Origin: an uncultured Roseicyclus sp.
Lineage (GTDB): Bacteria > Pseudomonadota > Alphaproteobacteria > Rhodobacterales > Rhodobacteraceae
Direction: 5' to 3'
Assembly (NCBI GenBank): GCA_947500415.1
Contig: CANMRT010000001.1
Location: 62,001-126,000, forward strand
Length of the DNA: 64,000 bases
Below the pieces are notes generated by a model. The model saw nothing but the letters and a program-made list of their open reading frames with translations, was not told the origin of the DNA and searched no databases. The position numbers were made by a program, and so were the translations under genes. Position 1 is the first letter of the stretch. Every line of letters starts with the position of its first letter. Positions 42,443-51,940 of the stretch are shown here, one piece after another.

Positions 42443-43135
42443 TCAGCCCGCCTTCACATAGATCTGTGAGAAGGCGTCCCGAACCGCCTGGATCGCATCT
42501 TCTTTTCTCAAAGTGATATGGCCACGCAACGCTTCCAGACCTGTTTCGATTTCCTTTCTGGCAAGGGTCTGAAGGATCGTTCTGTGCGCCTGCATCCGCC
42601 CTTTTGAGGTACCGGTTTCGCGATCCATGTTCAGCCCGATCATCCGAACATAGCGAATGCGACCGTTGATGTTGTCCAGCATCCGCTCCAGCTCAGCGTT
42701 TTTTGAAAGCCGGATCAGCGACATGTGGAATGCCTCATCCATCTCAAGCAGCGTAAGCCGATCCCTGGTTTGCTCGTAGAGTGGTTCAGAGCCGTCCAAC
42801 CGCGCGATCAATTCCTGAATGTCCGACGGCGCAGCTCTCTCCATGGCAAGGCGCAACCCCTCGCATTCGACCGCCGTACGAGCCTCGTAAAGGTCGAGGA
42901 TCTGTTCAGGCGTGAGCGCCCTGCAAAAAAAACCCTGTCCGGCGGTGAAGGTCATGTATCCTTCTGAGACCAAGCGGTTCAACGCCTCCCGCAATGGCGT
43001 TCGACTGACCGATAGTGTCTTCGCCATAGCACCTTCGCGGATGCGCTCTTCTGGCCGGATTTCAAAGTCCGCGGCCATGCGCCTGAGCTGCGCCGTCAGG
43101 CGATCCACATTGTTGTCAGTCATTAGCGCGCTCAT
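42443..43135 (-). CDS. GntR family regulator (FadR/FCD subgroup)
   Basis: 230 residues. The winged helix shows RIREGAMAKTLSVSRTPLRE and ALNRLVSEGYMTFTAGQGFF. The FCD effector domain has ILDLYEARTAVECEGLRLAM, LLEMDEAFHMSLIRLSKNAE (metal-site Asp and His) and a later AHRTIL His. Such regulators bind organic acids. A perfect palindrome CTGTATACAG lies 57 bp upstream in the shared promoter with the ThDP enzyme gene. It should control both that gene and the racemase-like gene. Confidence 0.9.
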   Translation of the reverse strand: MSALMTDNNVDRLTAQLRRMAADFEIRPEERIREGAMAKTLSVSRTPLREALNRLVSEGYMTFTAGQGFFCRALTPEQILDLYEARTAVECEGLRLAMERAAPSDIQELIARLDGSEPLYEQTRDRLTLLEMDEAFHMSLIRLSKNAELERMLDNINGRIRYVRMIGLNMDRETGTSKGRMQAHRTILQTLARKEIETGLEALRGHITLRKEDAIQAVRDAFSQIYVKAG

Positions 43136-43192
43136 CCCTTCGTCATCGTCTCACCATGAAAACCAGTATTGCATAACGCAAGGTATTTTAGT

Positions 43193-43202
43193 CTGTATAC
43201 AG
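43193..43202. promoter_or_regulatory. GntR-type operator between regulator and ThDP enzyme gene
   Basis: CTGTATACAG is a perfect 10-bp palindrome with the GTATAC core common to FCD-type GntR operators. It lies in the 99-bp gap between divergent genes, 32 bp before the ATG at 43235. Confidence 0.6.
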
Positions 43203-43234
43203 GCCTGAACGCAGTTTGATCTGGGAACGATGAT

Positions 43235-44926
43235 ATGTCTAACGCAATGAATGGAGCCGATGCCTTGGTAGCCATGCTCAAAGCACACGGCGTTCGGCAT
43301 ATCTTCGGTCTTTGCGGTGACACCTCGCTTCCGTTTTATGATTCCATGCGATCCCACGGCAGCGACATAACGCATGTCCTGACTCGAGATGAACGATCTG
43401 CCACCTACATGGCCGATGCCTACGCCCGCGTGACCGGGCGGCCCGGCGTTGCAGAGGGCCCGTCGGGAGGAGGTGCCACATACATCCTGCCGGGGCTGAT
43501 CGAGGCCAGTGAATCGAGTTATGCGGTGTTAGGGATCACAACCGACATCTCGGTCGGAACCTATGGCAAATACCCCCTGACCGAAGTCGACCAAAATGCG
43601 TTGATGGCGCCGGTGACCAAATGGAATCAGGTCATCGTGCAAGCCGCGCACATCCCCCGCATGGTGCGCACGGCCTTCCGCGCGATGACGACGGGGCGTT
43701 CTGGCGCGGCGCATCTCGGCCTGCCTTACGACATTCAATACGACCCCGTGGATCCATCAGACATTTGGGCCGATCCCAAGCATCAGTCCTTTCCAGCCTA
43801 CCGTCAGGCCCCGGAACCCGGTGCCGCCGAGGCAGCGGTTGAGGCGATCCTGTCCGCGAATTCGCCTCTGATTGTTTGCGGCGGCGGCGTGGTGATTGCT
43901 GGTGCCATGGACGAATTGGCCCGTATGGCAGAACGGTTGGACATTCCTGTTGCAACCTCGATATCTGGCCAAGGGTCACTTGCCGATACGCACCCCCAAT
44001 CGCTTGGCGTCGTCGGGTCAAACGGTGGCACCGACCAGACTTGGGAAGCGATGGAGGCCGCTGATCTGGTGATCTTCATGGGGTGTCGGGCAGGTTCCAC
44101 CACCACGGCGCGGTGGGAGGCTCCGAAGCCCGGCGCTCGCATCGCTCATTTTGACAGCGACCCAATGGTTATTGGGGCGAATTATCCCACCGAAGTGGGT
44201 GTTGTTGGCGATCTGCGGCTGTCGTTAGCTGCGGTGAACGCAGTGCTAGACGCGCAGGGGCAGGGCGCATCAACGTTTGGCGGTGCGAAAGCCGTGGCCG
44301 ACATCAAGGCGCGCAAGTTTGAGCGTTTCGAATGCCTCGCCCAAAGCGATGAAGCTCCGATCCGCCCCGAGCGCGTCGTCGCCACCCTCAACCGTATCCT
44401 CCCCGAGGGCGCCACGGTTGTCTCGGACCCCGGCACAAGTTGCCCGTACTTCTCAGCTTACTATCAACAGACACAGCCGGGTCGTTTCTTCATCACAAAC
44501 CGAGCTCATGGCGCGCTAGGATATTCCCTCTCCGCCTCGCTGGGCGCGTGGTTTGGGCGACCGGGATCAAAGGTTGTGGGGCTTATGGGCGACGGGTCAT
44601 TCGGGTTCACATGTGGCGAACTTGAAACCGTTTCTCGCGCGGGGGCCGACATCACCTATGTCGTGTTCTCCAACAGCAATTTCGGATGGATCAAGGCCAG
44701 CCAAATGGCCGACAAAGGCGCGCGCTACTACAACGTCGATTTCAACCGCGTCGACCATGCGGCCGTTGCCACCGCCTATGGCGTCAAGTCTTGGAAGGTT
44801 GAGGACCCGCAGATGCTGGAGCGGACGTTGGCCGAAGCGATCGCAACGAACGGCCCAACCCTTGTTGATGTTGTCACTCAACCGCTGGAAGAAGCTGCAG
44901 CCCCCGTGCGCCGCTGGATGGGCTAA
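43235..44926 (+). CDS. ThDP-dependent acetolactate synthase-like enzyme
   Basis: 563 residues with the usual three domains. Pyr domain: GADALVAMLKAHGVRHIFGL and VLTRDERSATYMADAYARVT with the catalytic Glu. Central domain: PLIVCGGGVVIAGAMDELAR. PP domain: GLMGDGSFGFTCGELETVSR and FSNSNFGWIKA as the ThDP/Mg motif. It is not IlvB of branched-chain synthesis by context: it is controlled by a GntR regulator in a catabolic block and has no small-subunit gene. It probably decarboxylates a 2-oxo acid formed in this pathway. Its end overlaps the LysR gene's end by 4 nt, tail to tail. Confidence 0.87.
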   Translation: MSNAMNGADALVAMLKAHGVRHIFGLCGDTSLPFYDSMRSHGSDITHVLTRDERSATYMADAYARVTGRPGVAEGPSGGGATYILPGLIEASESSYAVLGITTDISVGTYGKYPLTEVDQNALMAPVTKWNQVIVQAAHIPRMVRTAFRAMTTGRSGAAHLGLPYDIQYDPVDPSDIWADPKHQSFPAYRQAPEPGAAEAAVEAILSANSPLIVCGGGVVIAGAMDELARMAERLDIPVATSISGQGSLADTHPQSLGVVGSNGGTDQTWEAMEAADLVIFMGCRAGSTTTARWEAPKPGARIAHFDSDPMVIGANYPTEVGVVGDLRLSLAAVNAVLDAQGQGASTFGGAKAVADIKARKFERFECLAQSDEAPIRPERVVATLNRILPEGATVVSDPGTSCPYFSAYYQQTQPGRFFITNRAHGALGYSLSASLGAWFGRPGSKVVGLMGDGSFGFTCGELETVSRAGADITYVVFSNSNFGWIKASQMADKGARYYNVDFNRVDHAAVATAYGVKSWKVEDPQMLERTLAEAIATNGPTLVDVVTQPLEEAAAPVRRWMG

Positions 44927-45840
44927 CCGTCGGTCAGCGCCACGCCATCCGATTGCGTCTGGGCAATTTCATCCAGCAACAAATCCAGAAAAGATTGGCC
45001 AAGCGCGGAAATCGGTCGTTCGCGAGACGTAACCACCACCATGTCCATCATGATCTTGGGCTGAAACGGGCGGGTCACGAACCCGCCAACTTCATCATAC
45101 TGCGGCAACAGCGGATCAAGCAGCGCCACGCCCATCCCTTCTTTAACGAAGCTGAGGATGTTTTTGAACAGATGCGAATGCACGCGCACCGACCACGGTA
45201 CGCCCGCTTGGTCAAAGGCTTCGCGTGTGCGTCGATGGCTCATATGATCTGGCCCCATGGCGATAAATGGCTCCCCCGCCAAAAGCTCCGGCGTCAGAAT
45301 TTCGTGCTGCGCCAAGGGGTGTTCAGGTCGCATCGCTATGACCATTTCCAAACTGAACGGACGTGCCTGCAGCGCGTCGTAGAGCAGGGGGATTTCGCAA
45401 ATCCCAATCTCGAACAGACCGGCGACCACCCATTCCTGAATTTTCGGCGAATACTGCGATTGAAATGAGATCGACATATTCGGGCGGTCTTTGGCGAAAT
45501 GTGCGATGAGCCGCGGGATGAACCCGAAGGACAGCGCGTGTTGCGAGGCAACCTGAAGCTGCCCGCCCTGCTTGTTCTGCAAATCAGTCACCGCTTGGTT
45601 GACGTGATCCAGACCGCGCACAACAGTGTCGACTTCCTGATAGAGTACGCCTGCCTCGGGCGTCGGGATCAGTCGTCCGCGAACCCGTTCGAACAATTTG
45701 AAACGGGTTTCCCGCTCCAACTGTGCAATCAAATTGGACGTGCCCGGTTGCGAGATCCCAAGGACCTTCGCAGCCCCCGTCACGGTGCCGGTGTCGTAAA
45801 TCGCGTGAAACGCCTGAAGCTGTCGGAATCGGATCGCCAT
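44923..45840 (-). CDS. LysR family transcriptional regulator
   Basis: 305 residues from ATG 45840. The N-terminal helix-turn-helix is clear (RFRQLQAFHAIYDTGTVTGA then AKVLGISQPGTSNLIAQLER). The effector domain includes LQVASQHALSFGFIPRLIAH and VKEGMGVALLDPLLPQYDEV. It is divergent from the enolase-superfamily gene and so likely activates it. The effector domain resembles regulators of amino acid or opine catabolism (NocR/OccR-like) in general form, but this is a weak impression. Confidence 0.9.
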   Translation of the reverse strand: MAIRFRQLQAFHAIYDTGTVTGAAKVLGISQPGTSNLIAQLERETRFKLFERVRGRLIPTPEAGVLYQEVDTVVRGLDHVNQAVTDLQNKQGGQLQVASQHALSFGFIPRLIAHFAKDRPNMSISFQSQYSPKIQEWVVAGLFEIGICEIPLLYDALQARPFSLEMVIAMRPEHPLAQHEILTPELLAGEPFIAMGPDHMSHRRTREAFDQAGVPWSVRVHSHLFKNILSFVKEGMGVALLDPLLPQYDEVGGFVTRPFQPKIMMDMVVVTSRERPISALGQSFLDLLLDEIAQTQSDGVALTDG

Positions 45841-45956
45841 AATCCATATTATCACTTTTCCTGATGCCTATGCCACAATCCGGTATTTGAAATGATGCAA
45901 TCCGATTGGCAGAGTTTCGTGTGCGCCGCGAGATGCAGCGCGCTCGGGGGAACTGC

Positions 45957-47078
45957 ATGTCAAACGATGATCCCAAAATCACGGGAATGAAGCTGTGGCA
46001 CCTGTCGCTGCCCGTGAACGCACGGCGGGATCACGGCATCGGGTCAGTGGAACATGCAGTGGAAATTGTCGTCGTCCGATTGACAACGGAAGATGGGATT
46101 GTTGGCTTTGGCGAAGCCTCGCCCTGGGTCGTGTTCACCGGTTCCGTCGAAGCCACTTATGCGGCACTCGACCGCTACATTCGCCCTATGGTTATCGGAC
46201 AAAACTTGGCCGATCACGCGGCGATCATGGAACGGGCCCAATACGCCGTCGCCCATTGCACCGAAGCCAAGGCGGCCCTCGACACGGCACTTTTTGATCT
46301 ACGGGGTCGCTTGACCGGGCGACCCGTCTGGGCGCTGCTCGGCGGGCAATACCGCGACCGCATTCCATTGTCATGCTCGATCGCGGATCCCTATTTCGAC
46401 AAGGATCTGGCGCTCATGGCGCGGCTTCGCGCCGACGGAGTGCGTATCATCAAGCTGAAAACCGGCTTTAAAGACCACGCCTTCGACATGATGCGGTTGG
46501 AGCACCTGCGGGCTGACTTCCCCGAGTTCGACATAAGGGTCGACTACAACCAAGGCCTGCACCACGACGTGGCCATGTCATGTGTCAGGGACGTGGCCAG
46601 TTTCGCGCCGACCTTTATCGAACAGCCCGTGAAGGCGCATCTGCACGATCTCATGGCCCGGCTGCGCGACAGCATTGATGTCCCGCTTCTGGCGGATGAG
46701 AGCATCTTCGGACCGGAGGATTTGAGGCGCCTCGACCACATCGCCGATGGTGTCTCCATCAAGATCATGAAGGCCGGTGGCCTGACACGCGCCCAAACCG
46801 TCGCCCGCATGGCGGCCGCGAAAGGCCTGTCTGCTTATGGTGGCGACATGTTCGAGGCGGGCTTGGCGCATCTCGCCGGGACCCACATGATCGCAGCCAC
46901 TCCGGAAATCACTTTGGGATGTGAATTCTATCAGGCGAGTTACTTCCTGCGCGAAGACATCTTGGCCACCCCGTTCCCAGTCGAAGACGGGAAAGTCGTC
47001 GTGCCGGAGGGACCCGGCCTGGGAATAGACGTCAACGAAGATCTTCTCGACAAATATGCCGTGAGGGCCAGCGAATGA
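45957..47078 (+). CDS. Mandelate racemase / muconate lactonizing enzyme family protein
   Basis: 373 residues from ATG 45957, which follows GGGGGA at the right distance; an in-frame ATG at 45906 lacks one. Enolase-superfamily residues are present in order: IIKLKTG (KxK catalytic lysines), DIRVDYNQ (first metal Asp), FIEQPVKAH (Glu), [10 protein letters not shown] (third metal ligand) and [10 protein letters not shown] (second catalytic Lys). The Lys-x-Lys plus later Lys set is the muconate lactonizing enzyme subgroup, which includes epimerases for dipeptides and proline betaines. The neighbouring FAD amine oxidase and racemase-like protein suggest an amino-acid-derived substrate, but this is inference. 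Confidence 0.88.
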   Translation: MSNDDPKITGMKLWHLSLPVNARRDHGIGSVEHAVEIVVVRLTTEDGIVGFGEASPWVVFTGSVEATYAALDRYIRPMVIGQNLADHAAIMERAQYAVAHCTEAKAALDTALFDLRGRLTGRPVWALLGGQYRDRIPLSCSIADPYFDKDLALMARLRADGVRIIKLKTGFKDHAFDMMRLEHLRADFPEFDIRVDYNQGLHHDVAMSCVRDVASFAPTFIEQPVKAHLHDLMARLRDSIDVPLLADESIFGPEDLRRLDHIADGVSIKIMKAGGLTRAQTVARMAAAKGLSAYGGDMFEAGLAHLAGTHMIAATPEITLGCEFYQASYFLREDILATPFPVEDGKVVVPEGPGLGIDVNEDLLDKYAVRASE

Positions 47079-47083
47079 GTACT

Positions 47084-47599
47084 CTAGTACGTCGCCGCTG
47101 CCCGCGCGGCCTGATCGTATTGCCCAGCCATCAGGCGAAGAATGCGGCTCAGACGACTGACCTGATCGCGCTCGATTCCAAGCTCGTCCAGCGCTTCCAA
47201 CAAAAGAGAGTTCCGAATGTCGCGATATCGCGCGCAAACGTCTGCGCCCGCCTCCGTCGTTTGAACCGTCTTTTCTTTCCCTTGCCGTCCCTCGGCAACC
47301 AGCCCCGCCTTGCGCAGCTTTTTCACCGAATAATTCACAGTGTGCGTGTCTTCGATATTGAGGACAAGGCAGATGTCGGCGAGCGTTTTGGGTCGCCCAC
47401 GGTGGTGCGTGGAATGCAGCACCAACACGTCCAACCCCGACAGATCCGGATGCCCCGCCAGGGCAATCGCCCGCATCATCCAGCGATGGAATCCGTGGTT
47501 CGCCAGGGTCAGGCCGAATTCAAATTCGGAGACTTCGGGAAAGCCGCTGTCTGCGAGGTGCGCGGAAGAAACGACGTGGCTGAGATTTGTGTCTGTCAT
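47084..47599 (-). CDS. MarR-like winged-helix transcriptional regulator
   Basis: 171 residues from ATG 47599. It contains a MarR-type core: LSGLDVLVLHSTHHRGRPKT, LADICLVLNIEDTHTVNYSV, KKLRKAGLVAEGRQGKEKTV and a C-terminal dimer helix. The gene points away from the FAD oxidase gene, with a perfect 17-bp palindrome between the two (47630-47646), so it most likely controls its own gene and the oxidase-TRAP operon. It is convergent with the enolase-family gene. Confidence 0.85.
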   Translation of the reverse strand: MTDTNLSHVVSSAHLADSGFPEVSEFEFGLTLANHGFHRWMMRAIALAGHPDLSGLDVLVLHSTHHRGRPKTLADICLVLNIEDTHTVNYSVKKLRKAGLVAEGRQGKEKTVQTTEAGADVCARYRDIRNSLLLEALDELGIERDQVSRLSRILRLMAGQYDQAARAAATY

Positions 47600-47629
47600 G
47601 GGGACGATCCTGAGCAACGCGAAGATAAT

Positions 47630-47646
47630 GTCAACAAATTGTTGAC
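47630..47646. promoter_or_regulatory. MarR-type operator: perfect inverted repeat
   Basis: GTCAACAAATTGTTGAC has two perfect 8-bp arms around a single A, 31 bp upstream of the MarR start. The length and centre fit MarR-family operators. Confidence 0.7.
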
Positions 47647-47733
47647 GAAATGTGATTCACGGCCAAGGATGCGAGTCGAAACGATGGAGGGCGGCGTCAT
47701 GCGGCCAAAGATCAGAACGCGAGGAGGGCGGGC

Positions 47734-48981
47734 ATGAGTGCCGTGCACCCCACCGTTGTGATCGGCGCCGGGATTGTCGGGGTGTCGAGTGCCATTTGGC
47801 TCAGGCGTTCAGGCGTCGAAGTCACCTTGGTGGATCGCGGCGCGCCGGGGCAGGGGACGTCTTATGGCAACGCTGGCGTCATAGCGAACTGCTCAATGGT
47901 TCCGGTCACGTCTCCCGGGTTGGCCTTGAAAGGGCCCAAACTGGCCCTGGATCCGAACTTCCCGCTCTTTGTCCGCTGGTCCTATTTGCCAAAGATGCTG
48001 CCGTGGTTGGTGATGTACCTCGGCAATGCCAATGACGCTGACACCCGGCGCATTGCCCGTGGCTTGACGGATATCGTAGGCGACGGCGTGGAACAGCACC
48101 ATGCTTTGTCCGATCGAACCCGGGCCGCACAATGGGTGACGGATAGCGACTACACTTTCGGTTACGCTGATCGCGCAGCGTTCGAAGCTGACTCTTACGT
48201 CTGGGGCTTGCGACGCGATGCTGGCTTCGACCCGGAGGTGCTAGAAGGCGTAGAAGTGCGTGACTACGAGCCGAACCTCGGCTCGCAGGTCCAATGCCTC
48301 GCCGTGATGCGCGACCATGGCCATATCCGTGATCCGGGTGGATACGTGGCCGCCTTGGCTGAAGAATTCCAAAGCCTTGGCGGCAACTGGCGACAGGCGG
48401 ATGTGAAAGACTTCCGTTTTGAGGGCGACAAGGTCGTAGCAATTGAAACCACCGATGGCCCAATCCATTGCTCGGACGTCGTGCTCGCCACGGGCGTCTG
48501 GTCCAAGTCTTTGATGAAGCGTCTGGGCCTGACCATCCCGATCGAAAGCGAAAGGGGCTATCACATTGTCTTTGAGGGTGCCGAAGGCGGCCCTTCGATG
48601 CCGATCATGGTCGCGTCTGGCAAATTCGTTGCGACCCCGATGGAAGCCGGATTGCGCTGCGCCGGGGTTGTGGAATTTGGTGGGCTAGAAGCAGGCCCCT
48701 CGCGCGCGCCCTTCGCACTCCTGCGCAAACAGATCGCGCAGGCTTTCCCGAACCTCAAGGCCGCCAAAGAAGTCGAATGGCAGGGCCACCGCCCAGCACC
48801 GTCCGACAGTTTGCCACTGATCGGTCAGGTCGGCCAAACCGGCGTCTATGTGGGCTTCGGCCATCATCATATCGGCCTGACAGGTGGGCCTAAAACCGGT
48901 CGCTTACTTGCGCAAATGATGACCGGGCAAACCCCCAACATGGACATGAGCCCTTATGATCCCGCACGTTTCGCGGGCTGA
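47734..48981 (+). CDS. FAD-dependent amine/amino acid oxidoreductase (DadA-like)
   Basis: 415 residues. The FAD fold starts PTVVIGAGIVGVSSAIWLRR and continues GQGTSYGNAGVIANCSMVPV, the pattern of D-amino acid dehydrogenase DadA. Later stretches ALAEEFQSLGGNW, VVLATGVWSKSLMKRLGLTI and the C-terminal PLIGQVGQTGVYVGFGHHHI agree. DadA-type enzymes oxidise D-amino or N-methyl amino acids and pass electrons to the respiratory chain. It is the first gene of a run with the TRAP transporter (52 bp to dctP), so the substrate is probably what that transporter brings in. Confidence 0.88.
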   Translation: MSAVHPTVVIGAGIVGVSSAIWLRRSGVEVTLVDRGAPGQGTSYGNAGVIANCSMVPVTSPGLALKGPKLALDPNFPLFVRWSYLPKMLPWLVMYLGNANDADTRRIARGLTDIVGDGVEQHHALSDRTRAAQWVTDSDYTFGYADRAAFEADSYVWGLRRDAGFDPEVLEGVEVRDYEPNLGSQVQCLAVMRDHGHIRDPGGYVAALAEEFQSLGGNWRQADVKDFRFEGDKVVAIETTDGPIHCSDVVLATGVWSKSLMKRLGLTIPIESERGYHIVFEGAEGGPSMPIMVASGKFVATPMEAGLRCAGVVEFGGLEAGPSRAPFALLRKQIAQAFPNLKAAKEVEWQGHRPAPSDSLPLIGQVGQTGVYVGFGHHHIGLTGGPKTGRLLAQMMTGQTPNMDMSPYDPARFAG

Positions 48982-49033
48982 AAGATAACAACAAGAGCAA
49001 ATCAAAACAGCACTTCAACAAGGAGAGAGAACA

Positions 49034-50023
49034 ATGAAAACCACACACATCGCGGTCTGCATGGCCGCCGCAATGGTCGCCTTCCCGGCCGCTGCCGAGA
49101 CCTGGGATATGCCGATGGCCTACTCAGGCTCCAACTTCCACTCGGTCACAGGTGCCGAGTTTGCACAATGCGTGACAACCGGTACGGGTGGCGAGATCGA
49201 GATCACGACGCACCCGGGCGGCTCGCTCTTTGCCGGCGCGGACATCAAACGCGCGATCCAGACTGGTCAGGTTCAGATTGGTGAGCGTCTGCTATCGGGT
49301 CACCAGAACGAAGACGCGCTGTTTGGCTTTGACTCGATCCCTTTCCTCGTAGGCTCTTTCGATGAGCACGACATGTTGTGGCAGGCCGCCGAAGGTCCGA
49401 TCCGTGAGCTTCTTGAGGGCCAGAATCTGCACCTTCTGTATTCCGTGCCATGGCCGCCACAGGGGCTTTACTTCAATCAGGAAGTGAACTCCGTGGCCGA
49501 CATGGAAGGCATCCGTTTCCGGTCCTACAACAACGCGACCAACCGTCTGGCCGAGCTGACGGGCATGTTGCCCGTCCAGATCGAAGCGGCTGAGATTTCG
49601 CAGGCATTTGCCACAGGTGTTGCCTCGTCGATGGTGTCGTCCGGTGCCACGGGCTATGACCGTCGCGTCTGGGAAAGCCTGAGCCACTTCTATGAGGTCG
49701 ATGCCTGGTTGCCGCGCAACTACATCATGGTGAACGGTGACGTCTGGGAAGGCACATCCGAGGCCAACCAGAACGTCATCAACGCCTGCGCAGAATTGGC
49801 GGAATATGCCGGCACGTGGCGTGCCCGGGAATATACTGGCTTCACGCTGGCAGGCCTTGCTGCCGGCGGAATGACCGTTCAGCCCGCAGGTGAGGATCTG
49901 ATGAACGAGCTTCGCGCCATCGGTGAAACCATGACAGCCGAATGGCTGGAAGCCGCAGGTCCCGAAGGTCAAGCGATCATCGACGCCTACCGCGAAGCCG
50001 CAGCTGCTGCTGCGTCTGAGTAA
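49034..50023 (+). CDS. dctP: TRAP transporter substrate-binding protein (second system)
   Basis: 329 residues with a signal peptide (MKTTHIAVCMAAAMVAFPAA). The DctP fold is seen in HPGGSLFAGADIKRAIQTGQ, LYFNQEVNSVADMEGIRFRS with the carboxylate-binding Arg, AAEISQAFATGVASSMVSSG and a C-terminal helix with a poly-Ala end. AGGAGAGAG lies just before the start. It is only distantly like the protein at 33412-34422, so the two systems should carry different compounds. It follows the FAD oxidase gene. Confidence 0.93.
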   Translation: MKTTHIAVCMAAAMVAFPAAAETWDMPMAYSGSNFHSVTGAEFAQCVTTGTGGEIEITTHPGGSLFAGADIKRAIQTGQVQIGERLLSGHQNEDALFGFDSIPFLVGSFDEHDMLWQAAEGPIRELLEGQNLHLLYSVPWPPQGLYFNQEVNSVADMEGIRFRSYNNATNRLAELTGMLPVQIEAAEISQAFATGVASSMVSSGATGYDRRVWESLSHFYEVDAWLPRNYIMVNGDVWEGTSEANQNVINACAELAEYAGTWRAREYTGFTLAGLAAGGMTVQPAGEDLMNELRAIGETMTAEWLEAAGPEGQAIIDAYREAAAAAASE

Positions 50024-50100
50024 GGCCTACACAAAAGATCGGGGCAGGCCGGACCACCCGGCGTGTCTCCACCAGCATTCCTCACACGGGTTCTTCTGCC

Positions 50101-50625
50101 ATGGGCGTCCTTCGCACCTCTCTTGACTGGCTTTACCGCATCTCTGGCGTGATGGCCGCCTTGTGCCTCATCGGCATCCTGCTGATGATCGTGGCCCAAA
50201 TGGTGGCCCGCTGGATCGGCGATATCTTCCCCGGCGCCCCGCAATATGCGGGCTACCTGATGGCCGCCGCCAGTTTCCTTGCTTTTGCCAACGCGCTGAA
50301 TGGTGGCGCGCACATCCGTGTATCGATCCTGCTGAACGCGGTTCCGCCCAAGATCAAATGGGTGCTTGAGGTCTGGTGTTTCGGCATCGCAACCGCGGTA
50401 GTCGCCTACTTCGTCTACTACGCTTATTGGTTCGTTTACTGGTCGTGGCGCTTCAACGAAGTCAGCCAAGCACAAGACGCGAGCCCTTTGTGGATCCCCC
50501 AATCGGTCATGGTCATCGGTGGCGTGATCCTTTTGATCGCCTTCGTCGACAACCTCATCTCGGTCCTCTTCAAAGGCGACCACCGCCTCGGCAGCAATGT
50601 CGTCGACCAAAGCTTTGGGGAGTAG
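50101..50625 (+). CDS. dctQ: TRAP transporter small permease (second system)
   Basis: 174 residues with four membrane helices (SGVMAALCLIGILLMIVAQM, IATAVVAYFVYYAYWFVYWS, QSVMVIGGVILLIAFVDNLI). The sequence AASFLAFANALNGGAHIRVS and the C-terminal helix are typical DctQ. No strong ribosome site is seen before ATG 50101. The stop lies 4 bp before the dctM start. Confidence 0.88.
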   Translation: MGVLRTSLDWLYRISGVMAALCLIGILLMIVAQMVARWIGDIFPGAPQYAGYLMAAASFLAFANALNGGAHIRVSILLNAVPPKIKWVLEVWCFGIATAVVAYFVYYAYWFVYWSWRFNEVSQAQDASPLWIPQSVMVIGGVILLIAFVDNLISVLFKGDHRLGSNVVDQSFGE

Positions 50626-50629
50626 GGCG

Positions 50630-51940
50630 ATGACCGAACTTTACGCAATCATCCTATTCCTTTTCATCCTGTTCCTGCTGCTCGGCACCGGGGTCTGGGT
50701 TGGCGTTGCGCTTATGGGCGTGGCCTGGGTGGGCATGGAGTTGTTCACGACCCGTCCCGTGGGCGACACGATGGTCACAACCATCTGGGCCACGTCTTCA
50801 AGCTGGACGATCACGGCCCTGCCGCTGTTCATATGGATGGGAGAGATCCTGTATCGAACCCGACTGTCGGAGGACATGTTTCGTGGCCTCTCCCCATGGC
50901 TCGCTCGGTTGCCAGGCGGGTTGGTCCACACGAACATCGTTGGCTGCACAGTCTTTGCGGCAGTCTCGGGGTCTTCTGCCGCGACGCTCACAACGGTTGG
51001 CAAGATGTCGATTCCAGAACTTCGCGCTCGGAACTACCCAGAGCACATCGTTATTGGCACACTCGCCGGCGCGGCGACCCTTGGCCTGATGATCCCGCCT
51101 TCATTGGCGCTGATCGTTTATGGCGTGGCGGTAAACCAATCCATCACTGAGCTGTTCTTTGCAGGCGTCTTCCCGGGCCTCGTGTTGGCGCTGATGTTCA
51201 TGGGCTACGTGGCCATGTATTCCGTTCTGTCGAAAGGTTGGCAGCCCACGATCGAACAGGTCATGAGCATTGGGGAGAAGTTGAAAAACTCCGTCTTCTT
51301 GATTCCGGTGATGCTTCTGATCCTGATCGTCATCGGCTCAATGTACACAGGTTGGGCCACTGCAACCGAAGCCGCGGCAATCGGCGTGATCGGCGCACTG
51401 GTCCTTGCCGCAGTCCAGGGGTCTCTCAACTGGGCCAGCTTCCGCGAAAGCCTGATGGGGGCCACGCGCACGTCTGCCATGATCATGCTTATCCTTGCCG
51501 GTGCCGCCTTCCTGAAACTCTCGATGGGTTTCACTGGCCTGCCGCGCGCACTGGCGGACGGCATCGCCGCGATGGAATTGACGCGGTTTGAACTCCTGAT
51601 GATGCTCCTCGTTTTCTACATTGTCTTGGGCATGTTCCTCGATGGTATCTCGTCGGTCGTCCTGACGATGGCTGTTGTGGAGCCCATGGTGGTGGAAGCC
51701 GGGATCGACCTGATCTGGTTCGGCATCTTCGTGATTGTTGTGGTCGAGATGGCCCAAATCACGCCACCCATCGGCTTCAACCTGTTCGTCCTGCAAGGGA
51801 TGACGGGGCATGAGATGGGCTACATCGCCAAGGCCGCTTTGCCGATGTTCCTCATCATGGTCCTGATGTGCTTCATCCTGATTTGGGTGCCCGATCTAGC
51901 GATGTGGCTGCCTGAGACGATGCGGTCCGGCCCGTCATGA
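50630..51940 (+). CDS. dctM: TRAP transporter large permease (second system)
   Basis: 436 residues from ATG 50630, which follows GGGGAGTAGGG; 11 more codons upstream are open but unlikely. About 12 membrane helices, with GGLVHTNIVGCTVFAAVSGS followed by SAATLTTVGKMSIPEL, LAGAATLGLMIPPSLALIVY and VEMAQITPPIGFNLFVLQGM. It overlaps the following carrier gene by 4 nt. Confidence 0.94.
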   Translation: MTELYAIILFLFILFLLLGTGVWVGVALMGVAWVGMELFTTRPVGDTMVTTIWATSSSWTITALPLFIWMGEILYRTRLSEDMFRGLSPWLARLPGGLVHTNIVGCTVFAAVSGSSAATLTTVGKMSIPELRARNYPEHIVIGTLAGAATLGLMIPPSLALIVYGVAVNQSITELFFAGVFPGLVLALMFMGYVAMYSVLSKGWQPTIEQVMSIGEKLKNSVFLIPVMLLILIVIGSMYTGWATATEAAAIGVIGALVLAAVQGSLNWASFRESLMGATRTSAMIMLILAGAAFLKLSMGFTGLPRALADGIAAMELTRFELLMMLLVFYIVLGMFLDGISSVVLTMAVVEPMVVEAGIDLIWFGIFVIVVVEMAQITPPIGFNLFVLQGMTGHEMGYIAKAALPMFLIMVLMCFILIWVPDLAMWLPETMRSGPS

